Origin: Sporomusaceae bacterium UBA7701
Lineage (GTDB): Bacteria > Bacillota > Negativicutes > Sporomusales > UBA7701
Length of the DNA stretch: 64,000 nt
NCBI GenBank assembly: GCA_002482545.1
Contig: DLGF01000013.1
Coordinates: 1-64,000, forward strand
Reading direction: 5' to 3'
In this document: piece after piece, positions 34,162 through 42,910 of the stretch
Layout of the letters: each line of letters opens with the position of its first letter
Position numbering within the stretch: position 1 is the stretch's first letter
Program-made: the position numbers and the translations under genes
The notes under the pieces: generated by a model
Told to the model about the DNA's origin: nothing
The model's database searches: none
What the model saw: the letters and a program-made list of their open reading frames with translations, nothing else

Positions 34162-34854
34162 TTGAACAAGAACCTGGTCAACGTCCTGGCGGCGACGCCA
34201 CTGTTCGCGGGCATCGCCCCCGATGTACTGGCCGTCATGCTCGGCTGCCTGCAGCCCAAGCTGTCTACCCATTCCAAAAACAGCTTTATCGCCGTCGAGG
34301 GCGAACCGTTTTCCGGCCTGGGAATCTTGCTGGCGGGCGAGGCCGCGGTAGTCAAGGAAAATGTGGCCGGCTCCCGCTCGGTACTGACGGTGCTGGGGCA
34401 GGGCGACATGTTCGGCGAAATGATCGCTTTTTCGGCGCGCACGGCTTGGCCGGCGTCGGTTTTTGCCCAGAGCGAATGCTCGGTCGTCCTGCTCCCGCCC
34501 GAGAAAATCACCGGCACCTGTCCCCAGGCCTGCGACGGGCACCACCAGCTCGTGCACAACATGCTGCTCATCGTGTCGGAGCGGGCGCTGATGCTCAACC
34601 GCAAGGTGGAGTATCTGACCATCAAGGGCATGCGGACCAAGATCGTAACCTACCTGCTGGAACAGCACAAGCTGCAGGGCAAGAAGACTTTCATCCTGCC
34701 GCTCAAGCGCAACGACATGGCCGATTTTCTCAACGTTTCCCGGACGGCCCTGTCCCGGGAACTGGGGCGGCTGCGCGACGAAGGGCTGATCGATTTCTTC
34801 CGCTCGTCGATCAAGCTCCAAGATATCGAAAACCTGAAAAAGGCTGTTGAATGA
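34162..34854 (+). CDS. Crp/Fnr family regulator (HcpR-like)
   Basis: A 230-residue transcription factor. Residues 15-125 form a cyclic-nucleotide-binding-like sensor domain (LGQGDMFGEMIAFSA). The C-terminal winged helix is seen as RNDMADFLNVSRTALSRELG near residue 185. No Fnr-type N-terminal cysteine cluster is present; two cysteines lie in the region CPQAC near residue 132. Its position beside hcp suggests the HcpR group, which responds to nitrosative stress, possibly with heme. It starts at TTG 34162 with GAGG upstream. Confidence 0.85.
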   Translation: MNKNLVNVLAATPLFAGIAPDVLAVMLGCLQPKLSTHSKNSFIAVEGEPFSGLGILLAGEAAVVKENVAGSRSVLTVLGQGDMFGEMIAFSARTAWPASVFAQSECSVVLLPPEKITGTCPQACDGHHQLVHNMLLIVSERALMLNRKVEYLTIKGMRTKIVTYLLEQHKLQGKKTFILPLKRNDMADFLNVSRTALSRELGRLRDEGLIDFFRSSIKLQDIENLKKAVE

Positions 34855-35012
34855 CCGCTTTACCTCTTCCCGAGCTTCTCCGGCGTCCGCCTCGCCGCTG
34901 CCAAGCGCTTTGTTCCTGCAGGCTTGGTCATATTTCCCCTCGCCTGAAACTTTGCCGGCGTATCGTCTTCAGCCGCATCATCCAGCTGCCGCCTGAAATC
35001 AGGCAGCAAAGC

Positions 35013-35039
35013 AAAAGCCGGGATAGCCTCCCGGCTTTT
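35013..35039. terminator. Bidirectional terminator between regulator and L,D-transpeptidase
   Basis: AAAAGCCGGGA (35013-35023) pairs with TCCCGGCTTTT (35029-35039), with T-runs on both sides. The stretch 34855-35012 holds no gene. Confidence 0.8.
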
Positions 35040-35045
35040 CTGCTG

Positions 35046-35390
35046 CTAATCTTCAGTCATAACGACAGGTGTGCCAAGCTCCACCCGGGGAAACAACTCT
35101 TCAATATCCTTATTGTACATTCGGACGCAACCGCCTGAAACGCAGCCTTCCACCGGGCCATTCCAGGAGCCGTGGAGACAGGTTTTGTCCGATGATAAAA
35201 CCAGCCTCCGGGAACCGAGGTCCACGTCGCCCATTTTCTCAAACACTAATTTCTCAACAACCTGGTAAACTCCCGGAGGCGTCGGGGTCGACGGTTTTCC
35301 GATACCGACTGGATATTCACTGATCAGCCTGCCGTCTTCCCAATAGGAACACCGCAAAGTTTTCAGATTGACTGCGATTTGTTTTTTCAT
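35046..35390 (-). CDS. Minimal L,D-transpeptidase (YkuD domain)
   Basis: A 114-residue protein consisting only of the YkuD catalytic domain, which forms 3-3 crosslinks in peptidoglycan. The active-site motif reads HGSWNGPVEGCVSGGCVRMY near residues 73-92, with His and the nucleophilic Cys in SGGCVR. There is no signal peptide or LysM domain. Under a sigma-K-like promoter it would be made in the mother cell, as YkuD is in Bacillus; this is an inference. The start at 35390 follows AAGGGGGTGAT. Confidence 0.85.
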   Translation of the reverse strand: MKKQIAVNLKTLRCSYWEDGRLISEYPVGIGKPSTPTPPGVYQVVEKLVFEKMGDVDLGSRRLVLSSDKTCLHGSWNGPVEGCVSGGCVRMYNKDIEELFPRVELGTPVVMTED

Positions 35391-35413
35391 CCAGATATCA
35401 CCCCCTTCTTTGT

Positions 35414-35441
35414 TATTCTATGTGAAGCTATCGGATGTGTG
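35414..35441 (-). promoter_or_regulatory. Sigma-K-like promoter of the L,D-transpeptidase gene
   Basis: Minus strand CACA (35438-35441), 15-bp spacer, CATAGAATA (35414-35422), about 24 bp before the start codon. Confidence 0.45.
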
Positions 35442-35591
35442 AAAGAAGGGGCTGCTGCCGGCGGTCCTCCCGGGGGCGCCGCCCAAATAGCTTCCGGCCC
35501 GGGGCAACCAGTTAATACAAGGTATGTTCGCCCCGGCAGCCGGGAATATTTAGTCTGTGAAAATGGTGTTTATTGAGCGAGGAGCGTATTC

Positions 35592-37262
35592 ATGTTTGGC
35601 AAGAAGATGCGCCATATCAGCCGGTACCGGGATATCGCCGCGGCGCTGATGAGCCAGGGCTTCGAGTATATTGCCGCAGAAATGGGGCTTCTTCAGAAAG
35701 CGCCTGCTTCCTCCCGGTCAGTTGCGGCCGGGGGACCGGCAACCGGCGTGGGGGAGCGGATACGGCTGGTGCTTGAGCAACTGGGTCCCACTTATATAAA
35801 GCTGGGCCAGATCGCCAGCACGCGGCCCGACCTTCTGCCCGCCGATATCATCCGTGAGCTGGAAAAGCTGCAGGATAAAGTCCCGTCTTTTTCTTATCCG
35901 CAAGTGCGCATCATCATCGAACAAGAATTGGGAGCCGCACTGGAAGAAATCTATCAGCGGTTCGACCCAGCCCCGCTGGCGGCCGCGTCGATCGGGCAGG
36001 TCCACCAGGCTGTTTTGAAAACAGGCGAACGGGTCGCGGTCAAGATTCAACGTCCCGGCATTATCGCCATCATCAACACCGATTTGGAAATTCTCCAGGA
36101 ACTGGCCGGCCTGGCCGAGCGCCGTTTTGCCTGGGCGGAAAACTACCAGATCGCGGGTATGGTCGATGAGCTCTCGAAATCCCTCCGCAATGAACTGGAT
36201 TATACGATTGAGGCTCATAACGCCGAAAAAATCGCCAAGCAATTCGCCGCGCATCCTAAAATTCGCATTCCGAAGATTTACTGGGAATATTCTACGAAAA
36301 GAGTGCTGACAGCCGACTATATAGCCGGGTTAAAAATTAGCGAGGTAGAAAAGCTGAAGCACCGGGGTTATCATCTTCCGCTTCTGGCGGAACGGCTGGT
36401 CAAAGCGATTTTTCACCAGATTTTTTGGGAAGGCTTTTTCCATGGCGACCCTCATCCCGGGAATGTGGTGGTATTGCCGGGAGAGGTCATCGGGTTTCTC
36501 GATTTCGGGATGGTCGGACGTCTCAGCCCGGCGATGAAGTATAACCTGGCTTCGCTGATTATTGCCCTCGCCCGGCAAAACTCGGACAACCTGGTCAAAG
36601 CCATCCTGCGCATCGGAACGGTTCCCGACGATGTCAATATGCCCCGGCTGAGGGACGATATCGAACTGTTGAGGGAAAAATACTGGGGGGTTCCCTTAAG
36701 CCAGATAAGTCTTGGCGATGCCGTCAGCCAGATCTTTGCGATCGCCTTGAAGCACAAGCTAAGAGTACCGGCCGACCTGACCCTGATGGGCAAGACATTA
36801 CTCACCATCGAAGGAATTGTCAAAGAATTGGATCCGGCTCTTAGCATTCTCGATGTCGCCGAACCCTTCGGGCGCAAATTATTGATGGAGCGCCTGCGCC
36901 CGAGGGTTTTGGCCGAGGCGGCCTGGAAAAACGCCGCGGAAATCGGCGATATTCTGAGCGACCTCCCCCAGCAATTCCGGGAATTAAGCGCCGTCGTCCG
37001 GCGTGGCCGGCTGCGGCTGGAGGTCTCCATTCCCGAGCTGGAGCTTCTCTTGAAAGAGCAAAACCGTATGAGCAACCGCCTGGCCTTCAGCATGATTTTA
37101 ATGGCTCTCGGCACAATGATGGCCGGCATCATGATCGGCTTGTCGATTGCCGGCCGGCCGCCCGCCCTGGCAGGGTTTCCCGCTGTCGAACTGGGCTTGG
37201 GCTTTGCTCTGCTGATGTTTTTCTGGCTGCTTTATGCCATCCTCCGGTCGGGTAAGCTATAG
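35592..37262 (+). CDS. UbiB/AarF (ABC1) kinase-like protein
   Basis: A 556-residue member of the UbiB/ADCK atypical kinase family. The family KxGQ motif is in KLGQIASTRPDLLP near residue 77; other hallmarks are AAASIGQVHQA, VAVKIQRPG, HGDPHPGN near residue 285 and LDFGMVG. Two transmembrane helices at the C-terminus (FSMILMALGTMMAGIMIGLS and LGFALLMFFWLLYAIL) anchor it in the membrane. In quinone-making bacteria UbiB supports quinone biosynthesis; in Firmicutes its role is unclear. It is a single-gene unit facing the ABC ATPase gene. Confidence 0.9.
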   Translation: MFGKKMRHISRYRDIAAALMSQGFEYIAAEMGLLQKAPASSRSVAAGGPATGVGERIRLVLEQLGPTYIKLGQIASTRPDLLPADIIRELEKLQDKVPSFSYPQVRIIIEQELGAALEEIYQRFDPAPLAAASIGQVHQAVLKTGERVAVKIQRPGIIAIINTDLEILQELAGLAERRFAWAENYQIAGMVDELSKSLRNELDYTIEAHNAEKIAKQFAAHPKIRIPKIYWEYSTKRVLTADYIAGLKISEVEKLKHRGYHLPLLAERLVKAIFHQIFWEGFFHGDPHPGNVVVLPGEVIGFLDFGMVGRLSPAMKYNLASLIIALARQNSDNLVKAILRIGTVPDDVNMPRLRDDIELLREKYWGVPLSQISLGDAVSQIFAIALKHKLRVPADLTLMGKTLLTIEGIVKELDPALSILDVAEPFGRKLLMERLRPRVLAEAAWKNAAEIGDILSDLPQQFRELSAVVRRGRLRLEVSIPELELLLKEQNRMSNRLAFSMILMALGTMMAGIMIGLSIAGRPPALAGFPAVELGLGFALLMFFWLLYAILRSGKL

Positions 37263-37312
37263 CCCCCATCCTGCGGTAAAGGCGGTCCGCGCTTGAACGG
37301 CGGCTTCTTCCG

Positions 37313-38092
37313 TCATTTCCGGGATGGACCGCCTCCGTAAAGACTCTGCGCGCTCGTGTTCATTTGATACTCAATGAGTTCCTTATACTTTCGCCCGATA
37401 TCGGACGCCGGATTGACAAATACCTGCGAAGGCTTCCCTTCCTCCACAATGCTCCCCTTGTCCATCAGCACGATCCGGTCGGCGACCCGCAAGGCAAAGG
37501 ACAATTCATGAGTGACGACGATCATGGTGCTGGCGCGGTAACGCGCCAGTTCTTCCATCACGACCAATACTTCCCGCACCAGAATGGGGTCCAGGGAGGC
37601 CGTGGGCTCGTCCCAAAGCATGAGTTCCGGTTCATAGGCCAAAGCCCTGGCAATGCCCACGCGCTGCTGCTGGCCGCCTGACAGCTCGGCCGGAAGACGA
37701 TCCAGCTGCTGCTGCATTCCGACCTTCCCCAGCGCTTCGGCGGCTTTGCTTCGGGCGGTTTCGCGGTCCATCCCGCCCATTACCAGGCCCAGCATGACAT
37801 TTTCCATAGCACTTAAGCGCCCAATGAGATTGAAATGCTGGAAGACAAAACCGATCCGCTTGCGCACTTGTTGCAATTCATCGGGTCCTATGGCAAGAAT
37901 ATCGGCGTCATCGAGCAGAATGACGCCTTGGTCAGGCTCCACGAGGCGGTTTATGGTGCGGATTGTCGTCGACTTACCGCAGCCCGACGGGCCCATGAGG
38001 ACGACGATCTCGCCAGCCTCGACCGTCAGGTTGAATTCGTGGACGGCTCTTATACTGCCAAACTGCTTATTTAAGTGTTGCATGACAAGCAT
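37313..38092 (-). CDS. ABC transporter ATPase paired with an unusual membrane protein
   Basis: A 259-residue ABC ATPase with Walker A GPSGCGKST near residue 34, Q-loop FQHFN, signature LSGGQQQR near residue 138 and Walker B LMLWDEPTASLDP. By sequence it resembles the GlnQ/HisP and PhnC groups. It starts 13 bp after the 788-residue membrane protein gene and is probably cotranscribed with it, so that protein is its likely partner rather than an amino-acid permease. The start codon follows AGGTGG. Confidence 0.85.
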   Translation of the reverse strand: MLVMQHLNKQFGSIRAVHEFNLTVEAGEIVVLMGPSGCGKSTTIRTINRLVEPDQGVILLDDADILAIGPDELQQVRKRIGFVFQHFNLIGRLSAMENVMLGLVMGGMDRETARSKAAEALGKVGMQQQLDRLPAELSGGQQQRVGIARALAYEPELMLWDEPTASLDPILVREVLVVMEELARYRASTMIVVTHELSFALRVADRIVLMDKGSIVEEGKPSQVFVNPASDIGRKYKELIEYQMNTSAQSLYGGGPSRK

Positions 38093-38105
38093 CTTACCAC
38101 CTGGC

Positions 38106-40472
38106 CTATTTGAATTTCATTTTCCGCCGGTTGAGCTTCTGCAATAACCCGGGACGGCTGCTGGGAATGACAATCTCCCGCATAATTTCATCGAACGATA
38201 GTCCCAGCGCTTCACCGGCGCTGACCTCATCGTCGGCGACGGGGTTGATTTTTTCAGCATTGTTGGCGATCAGCAGCCCGACCGCCGCCCCCAGAACCGG
38301 CACGCCAATCCAGGGCAAATAAGGAATGCCCCCGCCGGACAAAAGGAACATGGCGGTCAGCAGCAATGCGCCGATGCTCATGCCATACAGGCATTCCGGA
38401 GCGGTAAAGGCATCGGCGATACCTTGCGCCACTCTCTTCCACCGCCGGAGCGACCGGGTTCGGGTCCCTGTGCGCCGCCGGCGCATAGTCGTCATGATGG
38501 CGCTATGATCCAGGGCCAAAAAGGCGATCGTGGCCACCAGCGAGACCAGGCCGGCCAACACGGATTTGACCTGCGTCAGAATCATCATGACTTCCGCCCG
38601 GGGATCAGGCTCAATGATTCCCAGGGCGGACGTGTACAAGGATACATTGCTGTGACCGATTACCTGATAGATGACCGGCGCCGCCAGTTCGGTCGGGACG
38701 CTGCTTTTGGTCAGAAGCTGCAGGCGCTGGCTGGGTATGACCTGACCCGCAATGAACTGATCCATCAGCTTGATCGACCGGCTGATCTCCTCATCGCTCA
38801 GGTCGGGGACGGCTGCGCCGAGATACTGCAACTGCGCGGCCACCAGCGGGGTATTGAATTGCTGGAGTTGCCCCAGGCGGCCGCCGGCGTTGTTCAGCGT
38901 CTGCCGCGCTCCCCCGGTGTCGAAGTTGCGCAGGCTGGCGACGGTATTATTGCCGTTGGCCACGATATTGTCAATGGCGCCTCGCGCCTGGCGGGCATCG
39001 GCGGCAACATTGTCGAGCGTGCGCAGCCGGTTTTGCAGATTGGTGACGTTCTCCCGCATCCCGGTCAGTTCATTGATGGTCGACCCTACGGCGGGATTCA
39101 CCAGGCGGACGACCTGCAGCGTGCCAACCAGGCTGCCCATGGCCTGGGCCGAGCTGCCCAGCTGCATTTGAATGGCGCCGGTGTCCAGGTTGGCCAGGCC
39201 GCTGGTAGCCGCCTGCAGGGTGGCGCCGGCCTTGTCCAGGCTGGACAAGGTCTGTTCCACCGCGCTCAGGCTGCCGGCATAATTGTCCAGCGACGTGTTG
39301 GCGATGCCGATCATGCTTTGGGCGTCCTGGGCGAAGCCCGGTATCTGCCCGACCAGCTTGGCGGTTTCTCCCAAGGCATTGCCCAATTCCCGGCGGGGAT
39401 TCCGGAAGCTCGCCGCGCCGGCGAGCCTGACGACGACCGAATCGCTGACCAGATAGCCCTGGCTTTCCGTCAGCTGCCGCGCATCGCCCTGGACGACCAT
39501 GCCTTCGGCTGTTCCGCCGCCCTGCACGGCCGTCACCTGCACCAGAACATTCGCCGGGTCAACCGCCGCCTCCGGCGCAGGGGCGCTGGCCGCCGCTCCC
39601 TGGAAAGCGACGATGTCGCCGGAACGCAGCGTCACCCCCGCCGCCGGCCGGATGGCGGCTTTCGTGGCATAAGCCGTTAAGAACCGCTTCAGCTCGATAA
39701 TGGTGCTGACAAAAGAAGCCGAATCGTTGCTTTTTGTATCGACGGAGACGCTTTCGGCAAAGCCGATGGCCTTATCGGACCGGAGAGCGTCGGCAAGCTG
39801 CTCGCCCATGCGGATGGGATTCTCCGGCTCGCTGCCGGCCGGAAAGGCGATGTCGATGATCTGATATTGGCCTAGCAATCGCTCGATTGCCGCCTTTACA
39901 GCCGCCGACTGTTCGAGCGACTGGACGAGGACGGTGACCGACCCGCCGTCCCTAAACGCGAACAGCACCCCCTCCATTTGCATGATCTGGTCGATAACCG
40001 TTTCCTTGGCCCCATCGGGTACAGCCTTCAGCGTTATGCGCGGTTCCGACAGGATGCTGATGCCGGCCCGGCCGGGCACATTCCTGAAGACACTGTCGAT
40101 AGCCTCATAATTCTGTTTGCTTTTATATTCCGCAGGTATGCCCAGCAGAAAACTGGTCAGGCCGGTCAGGGTGGGCCCTTCCTTCAGCCGGGCGCCGGGA
40201 AAAGCCTGGCTGATGTTCTTTTCCATCTGCTCCCGGCCTTCTTCTTTCATTTCTTCCCTGACGTTGATCAGGAAATCATATTCGCCATACGCGCCGACAA
40301 GGGAAGATATGGTTTGCGAAAAGTAGGCATTCGCCGTCATGGCCAAGCCTCCCGCCGCCCCGGCTCCGACTGCGATGCTGACCAACAGGAGGAACACCAC
40401 GTCGCGGTTAAAAGAATTTCGCAGGAAAGTATGGATGATCCGTTTCCCAAAAGCATGCCAAGGTCCCGCCAT
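38106..40472 (-). CDS. Large membrane protein with FtsX/MacB-like layout, unknown
   Basis: A 788-residue protein I cannot place in a named family. One transmembrane helix near residues 25-46 (DVVFLLLVSIAVGAGAAGGL) is followed by a domain of over 550 residues expected outside the membrane. Three further helices come near the C-terminus (SVLAGLVSLVATIAFLAL; then MSIGALLLTAMFLL; then WIGVPVLGAAVGLLIANN). This one-plus-three arrangement with a large outer domain is that of FtsX/MacB-type ABC permeases. Residues 370-570 are Ala/Leu/Gln-rich and helical, probably a long coiled coil. The first part of the outer domain (to residue 360) is mixed alpha/beta. ATG 40472 follows GGGGAG; a TTG eight codons earlier is possible. 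Confidence 0.65.
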   Translation of the reverse strand: MAGPWHAFGKRIIHTFLRNSFNRDVVFLLLVSIAVGAGAAGGLAMTANAYFSQTISSLVGAYGEYDFLINVREEMKEEGREQMEKNISQAFPGARLKEGPTLTGLTSFLLGIPAEYKSKQNYEAIDSVFRNVPGRAGISILSEPRITLKAVPDGAKETVIDQIMQMEGVLFAFRDGGSVTVLVQSLEQSAAVKAAIERLLGQYQIIDIAFPAGSEPENPIRMGEQLADALRSDKAIGFAESVSVDTKSNDSASFVSTIIELKRFLTAYATKAAIRPAAGVTLRSGDIVAFQGAAASAPAPEAAVDPANVLVQVTAVQGGGTAEGMVVQGDARQLTESQGYLVSDSVVVRLAGAASFRNPRRELGNALGETAKLVGQIPGFAQDAQSMIGIANTSLDNYAGSLSAVEQTLSSLDKAGATLQAATSGLANLDTGAIQMQLGSSAQAMGSLVGTLQVVRLVNPAVGSTINELTGMRENVTNLQNRLRTLDNVAADARQARGAIDNIVANGNNTVASLRNFDTGGARQTLNNAGGRLGQLQQFNTPLVAAQLQYLGAAVPDLSDEEISRSIKLMDQFIAGQVIPSQRLQLLTKSSVPTELAAPVIYQVIGHSNVSLYTSALGIIEPDPRAEVMMILTQVKSVLAGLVSLVATIAFLALDHSAIMTTMRRRRTGTRTRSLRRWKRVAQGIADAFTAPECLYGMSIGALLLTAMFLLSGGGIPYLPWIGVPVLGAAVGLLIANNAEKINPVADDEVSAGEALGLSFDEIMREIVIPSSRPGLLQKLNRRKMKFK

Positions 40473-40507
40473 CGATGCGCCAGACTCCCCTCTCAAAGGA
40501 AAATAAC

Positions 40508-40540
40508 CGTCCCGCAGATATTATAAGTATCTGCAGGACG
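40508..40540. promoter_or_regulatory. Long palindrome between divergent genes
   Basis: CGTCC-GCAGATA (40508-40520) pairs with TATCTGC-GGACG (40528-40540) with one mismatch. It lies between the divergent membrane-protein and ftsH-type genes and could be an operator or a leader hairpin. Confidence 0.4.
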
Positions 40541-40628
40541 CCCGGTTTTAGTCATAAGCATTTGTCGCGGGCTGATTCAGGAGCTTCAACATGGGCATAC
40601 TATCCAACTACAGCCATTCGGAGGAACT

Positions 40629-42455
40629 ATGGACAAGAAACGCACCTTTTCCACGGGCTATCTGCTGCTGGCCCTGCTGGTGACCTGGCTCTTCAACGAC
40701 CTCATCTACAAGCCGCTCATCATTCGCGAGGCGGAAGTCGGCTATAATGTATTTCTCCAGGATCTAAGTGAAAACAAAGTCGGCCAGGTCATTTTGTCGA
40801 GCGACCGCATCATTTTTACCTTAAAAGCCACCGGCGATCAGAAAGAGTCGGTAGCCAACGCCGTTGCGGTGAACGACCCCGCCCTGGTCGACCGGCTGAT
40901 TGCGTCGGGCGTGCCTTTTTCCGCCCAGCCTCAAACCAGAAGCTTATTTTCGTCGCTGCTTGGCTGGCTGCTTCCCTTGCTCCCGTTGGTCCTGATCTGG
41001 TATTTCCTGTTGAAGCGGATGGGCGGCATGGGTTCCAACGCCATGTCCCTGGGCCAGAGCAAGGCGCGGGAAATCGAGGGGGAGATGATCGGCGTCAAAT
41101 TCAAGGATGTCGGCGGGGTGGGCGAAGCCGAAGTGGAACTGCGGGAAATCATCGAGTATCTGAAAAACCCGGGGAAATTCACCCATATGGGCGCCAAACT
41201 GCCCAAGGGAGTCCTGCTGGCCGGTCCGCCCGGCACGGGGAAGACCCTCCTCGCCAAGGCTACGGCGGGTGAGGCCGGCGTCCCCTTTTTCTTCCTGACC
41301 GGTTCCAGCTTTGTCGAAATGTTTGTCGGTGTCGGCGCCGCCAGAGTGCGCGACTTGTTCCAGCAGGCCCAGAAAAAGGCGCCCTGCATTATCTTCATCG
41401 ACGAAATCGACGCCATCGGCCAGGCCCGTTCCAATATCGGCCGGATCGGCGGCAACAGCGAACAGGAAAACACGCTCAACCAGCTGCTGGCGGAAATGGA
41501 TGGATTCAAGGCCAATTCCGGCGTAGTCATCATGGCCGCCACCAACCGCCCTGAAATTCTCGACCCCGCACTGGTGCGGCCCGGCCGCTTCGACCGCCAG
41601 ATCCAGGTACCGCTTCCCACCGAGCCCGGCCGCCTCGAAATACTGTCCATCCATACCCGGGAAATGCCGCTGGGCGACGACGTCCAGTTGGAGCGCCTGG
41701 CCAAGATCACCGCCGGGTTCTCGGGGGCCGAGCTGGCCAATATCGTCAATGAAGCGTCGCTGTTGGCCATCCGGCGAAATTCCGGAAGGATCGCCATGAC
41801 CGATTTCGACCTGGCCATCGAACGGGTGGTCGCGGGCCTGCAGCGAAAAACACCCCTCTCGGAAGATATCCGCAGAAAAGTGGCGTATCACGAAGTCGGC
41901 CATGCCCTCACGGCCTATTACCTGTCCGGCACCGACCCGGTCCACAAGATCAGCATCATCCCCACCGCCAAAGGCGCCCTGGGGTATACTCTGCAGAGGC
42001 CGGAGGAAGATCGCTATCTCATCGGCGAAGCCGAATTGAGGGCCAGAATGGCGGTGATGCTCGGGGGCCGCGCCGCAGAACTCATCGTTTTCCAGGAAGC
42101 TTCCACCGGCGCCGCCAATGACTTGGAACGGGGCACGGAAATGGCCCGGCGCATGGTCACCGAATTCGGCATGTCCAAGAAGCTGGGGCCGGTCCGCTAT
42201 GCCACCGCCGGCGGCAGTTACCTGCAAAGCGGGATCAACGGGCGAAACGACCTGAGCCCCGCGACGGTTTCCTCCATCGACGAAGAGATCGCCCGCCTGC
42301 TGAATGAAGCGCAGGAAACAGCCACCGCCCTTTTGACCGAGCACATCGGGGTCCTGCATCACGTCGCGCAATTTCTCCAGGACAAGGAAGTGATGTCCGG
42401 GGATCAGCTTGCCGCTATCGTAAATTCCCTGACCGGAACAAAAGGGGAACAGTAA
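40629..42455 (+). CDS. ftsH: FtsH-type ATP-dependent zinc metalloprotease
   Basis: A 608-residue membrane AAA protease. Two N-terminal transmembrane segments (GYLLLALLVTWLFNDLIY, residues 10-27; LLGWLLPLLPLVLIWYFLL near residue 113) flank a short outer domain. AAA motifs are AGPPGTGKTLLAKA near residue 197, FIDEIDAIG and the second region of homology RPGRFDRQ. The zinc site reads YHEVGHALTAYYL near residue 420, with Val where HEAGH is usual. It degrades damaged or regulatory membrane proteins. Start ATG 40629 follows GGAGG. Confidence 0.9.
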   Translation: MDKKRTFSTGYLLLALLVTWLFNDLIYKPLIIREAEVGYNVFLQDLSENKVGQVILSSDRIIFTLKATGDQKESVANAVAVNDPALVDRLIASGVPFSAQPQTRSLFSSLLGWLLPLLPLVLIWYFLLKRMGGMGSNAMSLGQSKAREIEGEMIGVKFKDVGGVGEAEVELREIIEYLKNPGKFTHMGAKLPKGVLLAGPPGTGKTLLAKATAGEAGVPFFFLTGSSFVEMFVGVGAARVRDLFQQAQKKAPCIIFIDEIDAIGQARSNIGRIGGNSEQENTLNQLLAEMDGFKANSGVVIMAATNRPEILDPALVRPGRFDRQIQVPLPTEPGRLEILSIHTREMPLGDDVQLERLAKITAGFSGAELANIVNEASLLAIRRNSGRIAMTDFDLAIERVVAGLQRKTPLSEDIRRKVAYHEVGHALTAYYLSGTDPVHKISIIPTAKGALGYTLQRPEEDRYLIGEAELRARMAVMLGGRAAELIVFQEASTGAANDLERGTEMARRMVTEFGMSKKLGPVRYATAGGSYLQSGINGRNDLSPATVSSIDEEIARLLNEAQETATALLTEHIGVLHHVAQFLQDKEVMSGDQLAAIVNSLTGTKGEQ

Positions 42456-42473
42456 ATACAGCCTCTTGCCTGA

Positions 42474-42578
42474 ACGCGGAAGATGTTTATGCCCGCTCCG
42501 ACGCTACCCGGCCCTCCGCTATCATAAACATCTTCCGGCTAGTACGCTCTTCCGGTACGGCCCGCACACGGTTCGCGG
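42474..42578 (+). repeat. Dispersed hairpin repeat, copy 2
   Basis: Arms GGAAGATGTTTAT (42478-42490) and ATAAACATCTTCC (42524-42536) are identical to copy 1; the loop keeps CGCTCCGACGCT, and the right flank keeps GTACGC, CGGCCCGCACACGGTTCGC. Similarity to copy 1 continues weakly to about 42635 (GCTGAAAG, GAATC-like). It begins 19 bp after the ftsH stop codon. Confidence 0.85.
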
Positions 42579-42808
42579 ATCGATTTGCAGCTAAGCGGCA
42601 GACGCTGAAAGAACCCTTGAAATCAGGACGCGCAGCTGAACCTTTCCCGCCAGCTTGGGTTTGTCAAAACTCCGGGCCATGGGCTTTTTTCTTTTTTTGG
42701 GGAATACGGCCGGATGCAAAAAACCGCCTCAGCCTGCGTTATCGGAAAATATTCGCGAATAATAAATGAAATCGGCCGGAATATCCCCTAAATTGTCCTA
42801 ATTATCAT

Positions 42809-42837
42809 TTGCCGCGCTCCGACCGGATCAGTACTAT
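42809..42837 (+). promoter_or_regulatory. Promoter of htpG
   Basis: TTGCCG (42809-42814), 17-bp spacer, TACTAT (42832-42837). Transcription would start inside the CIRCE element that follows. Confidence 0.6.
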
Positions 42838-42841
42838 AAAA

Positions 42842-42868
42842 TCAGCACTCATCAAGCCGGAGTGCTAA
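42842..42868. promoter_or_regulatory. CIRCE element (HrcA operator) upstream of htpG
   Basis: TCAGCACTC, 9-bp spacer, GAGTGCTAA: the CIRCE consensus TTAGCACTC-N9-GAGTGCTAA with a single mismatch. It lies 42 bp before the htpG start and 4 bp after the -10 box, the usual place for HrcA repression. Confidence 0.9.
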
Positions 42869-42910
42869 TACTACGCCTCGGGGCGCCACTATTTTCGAAG
42901 GAGGACCTTC

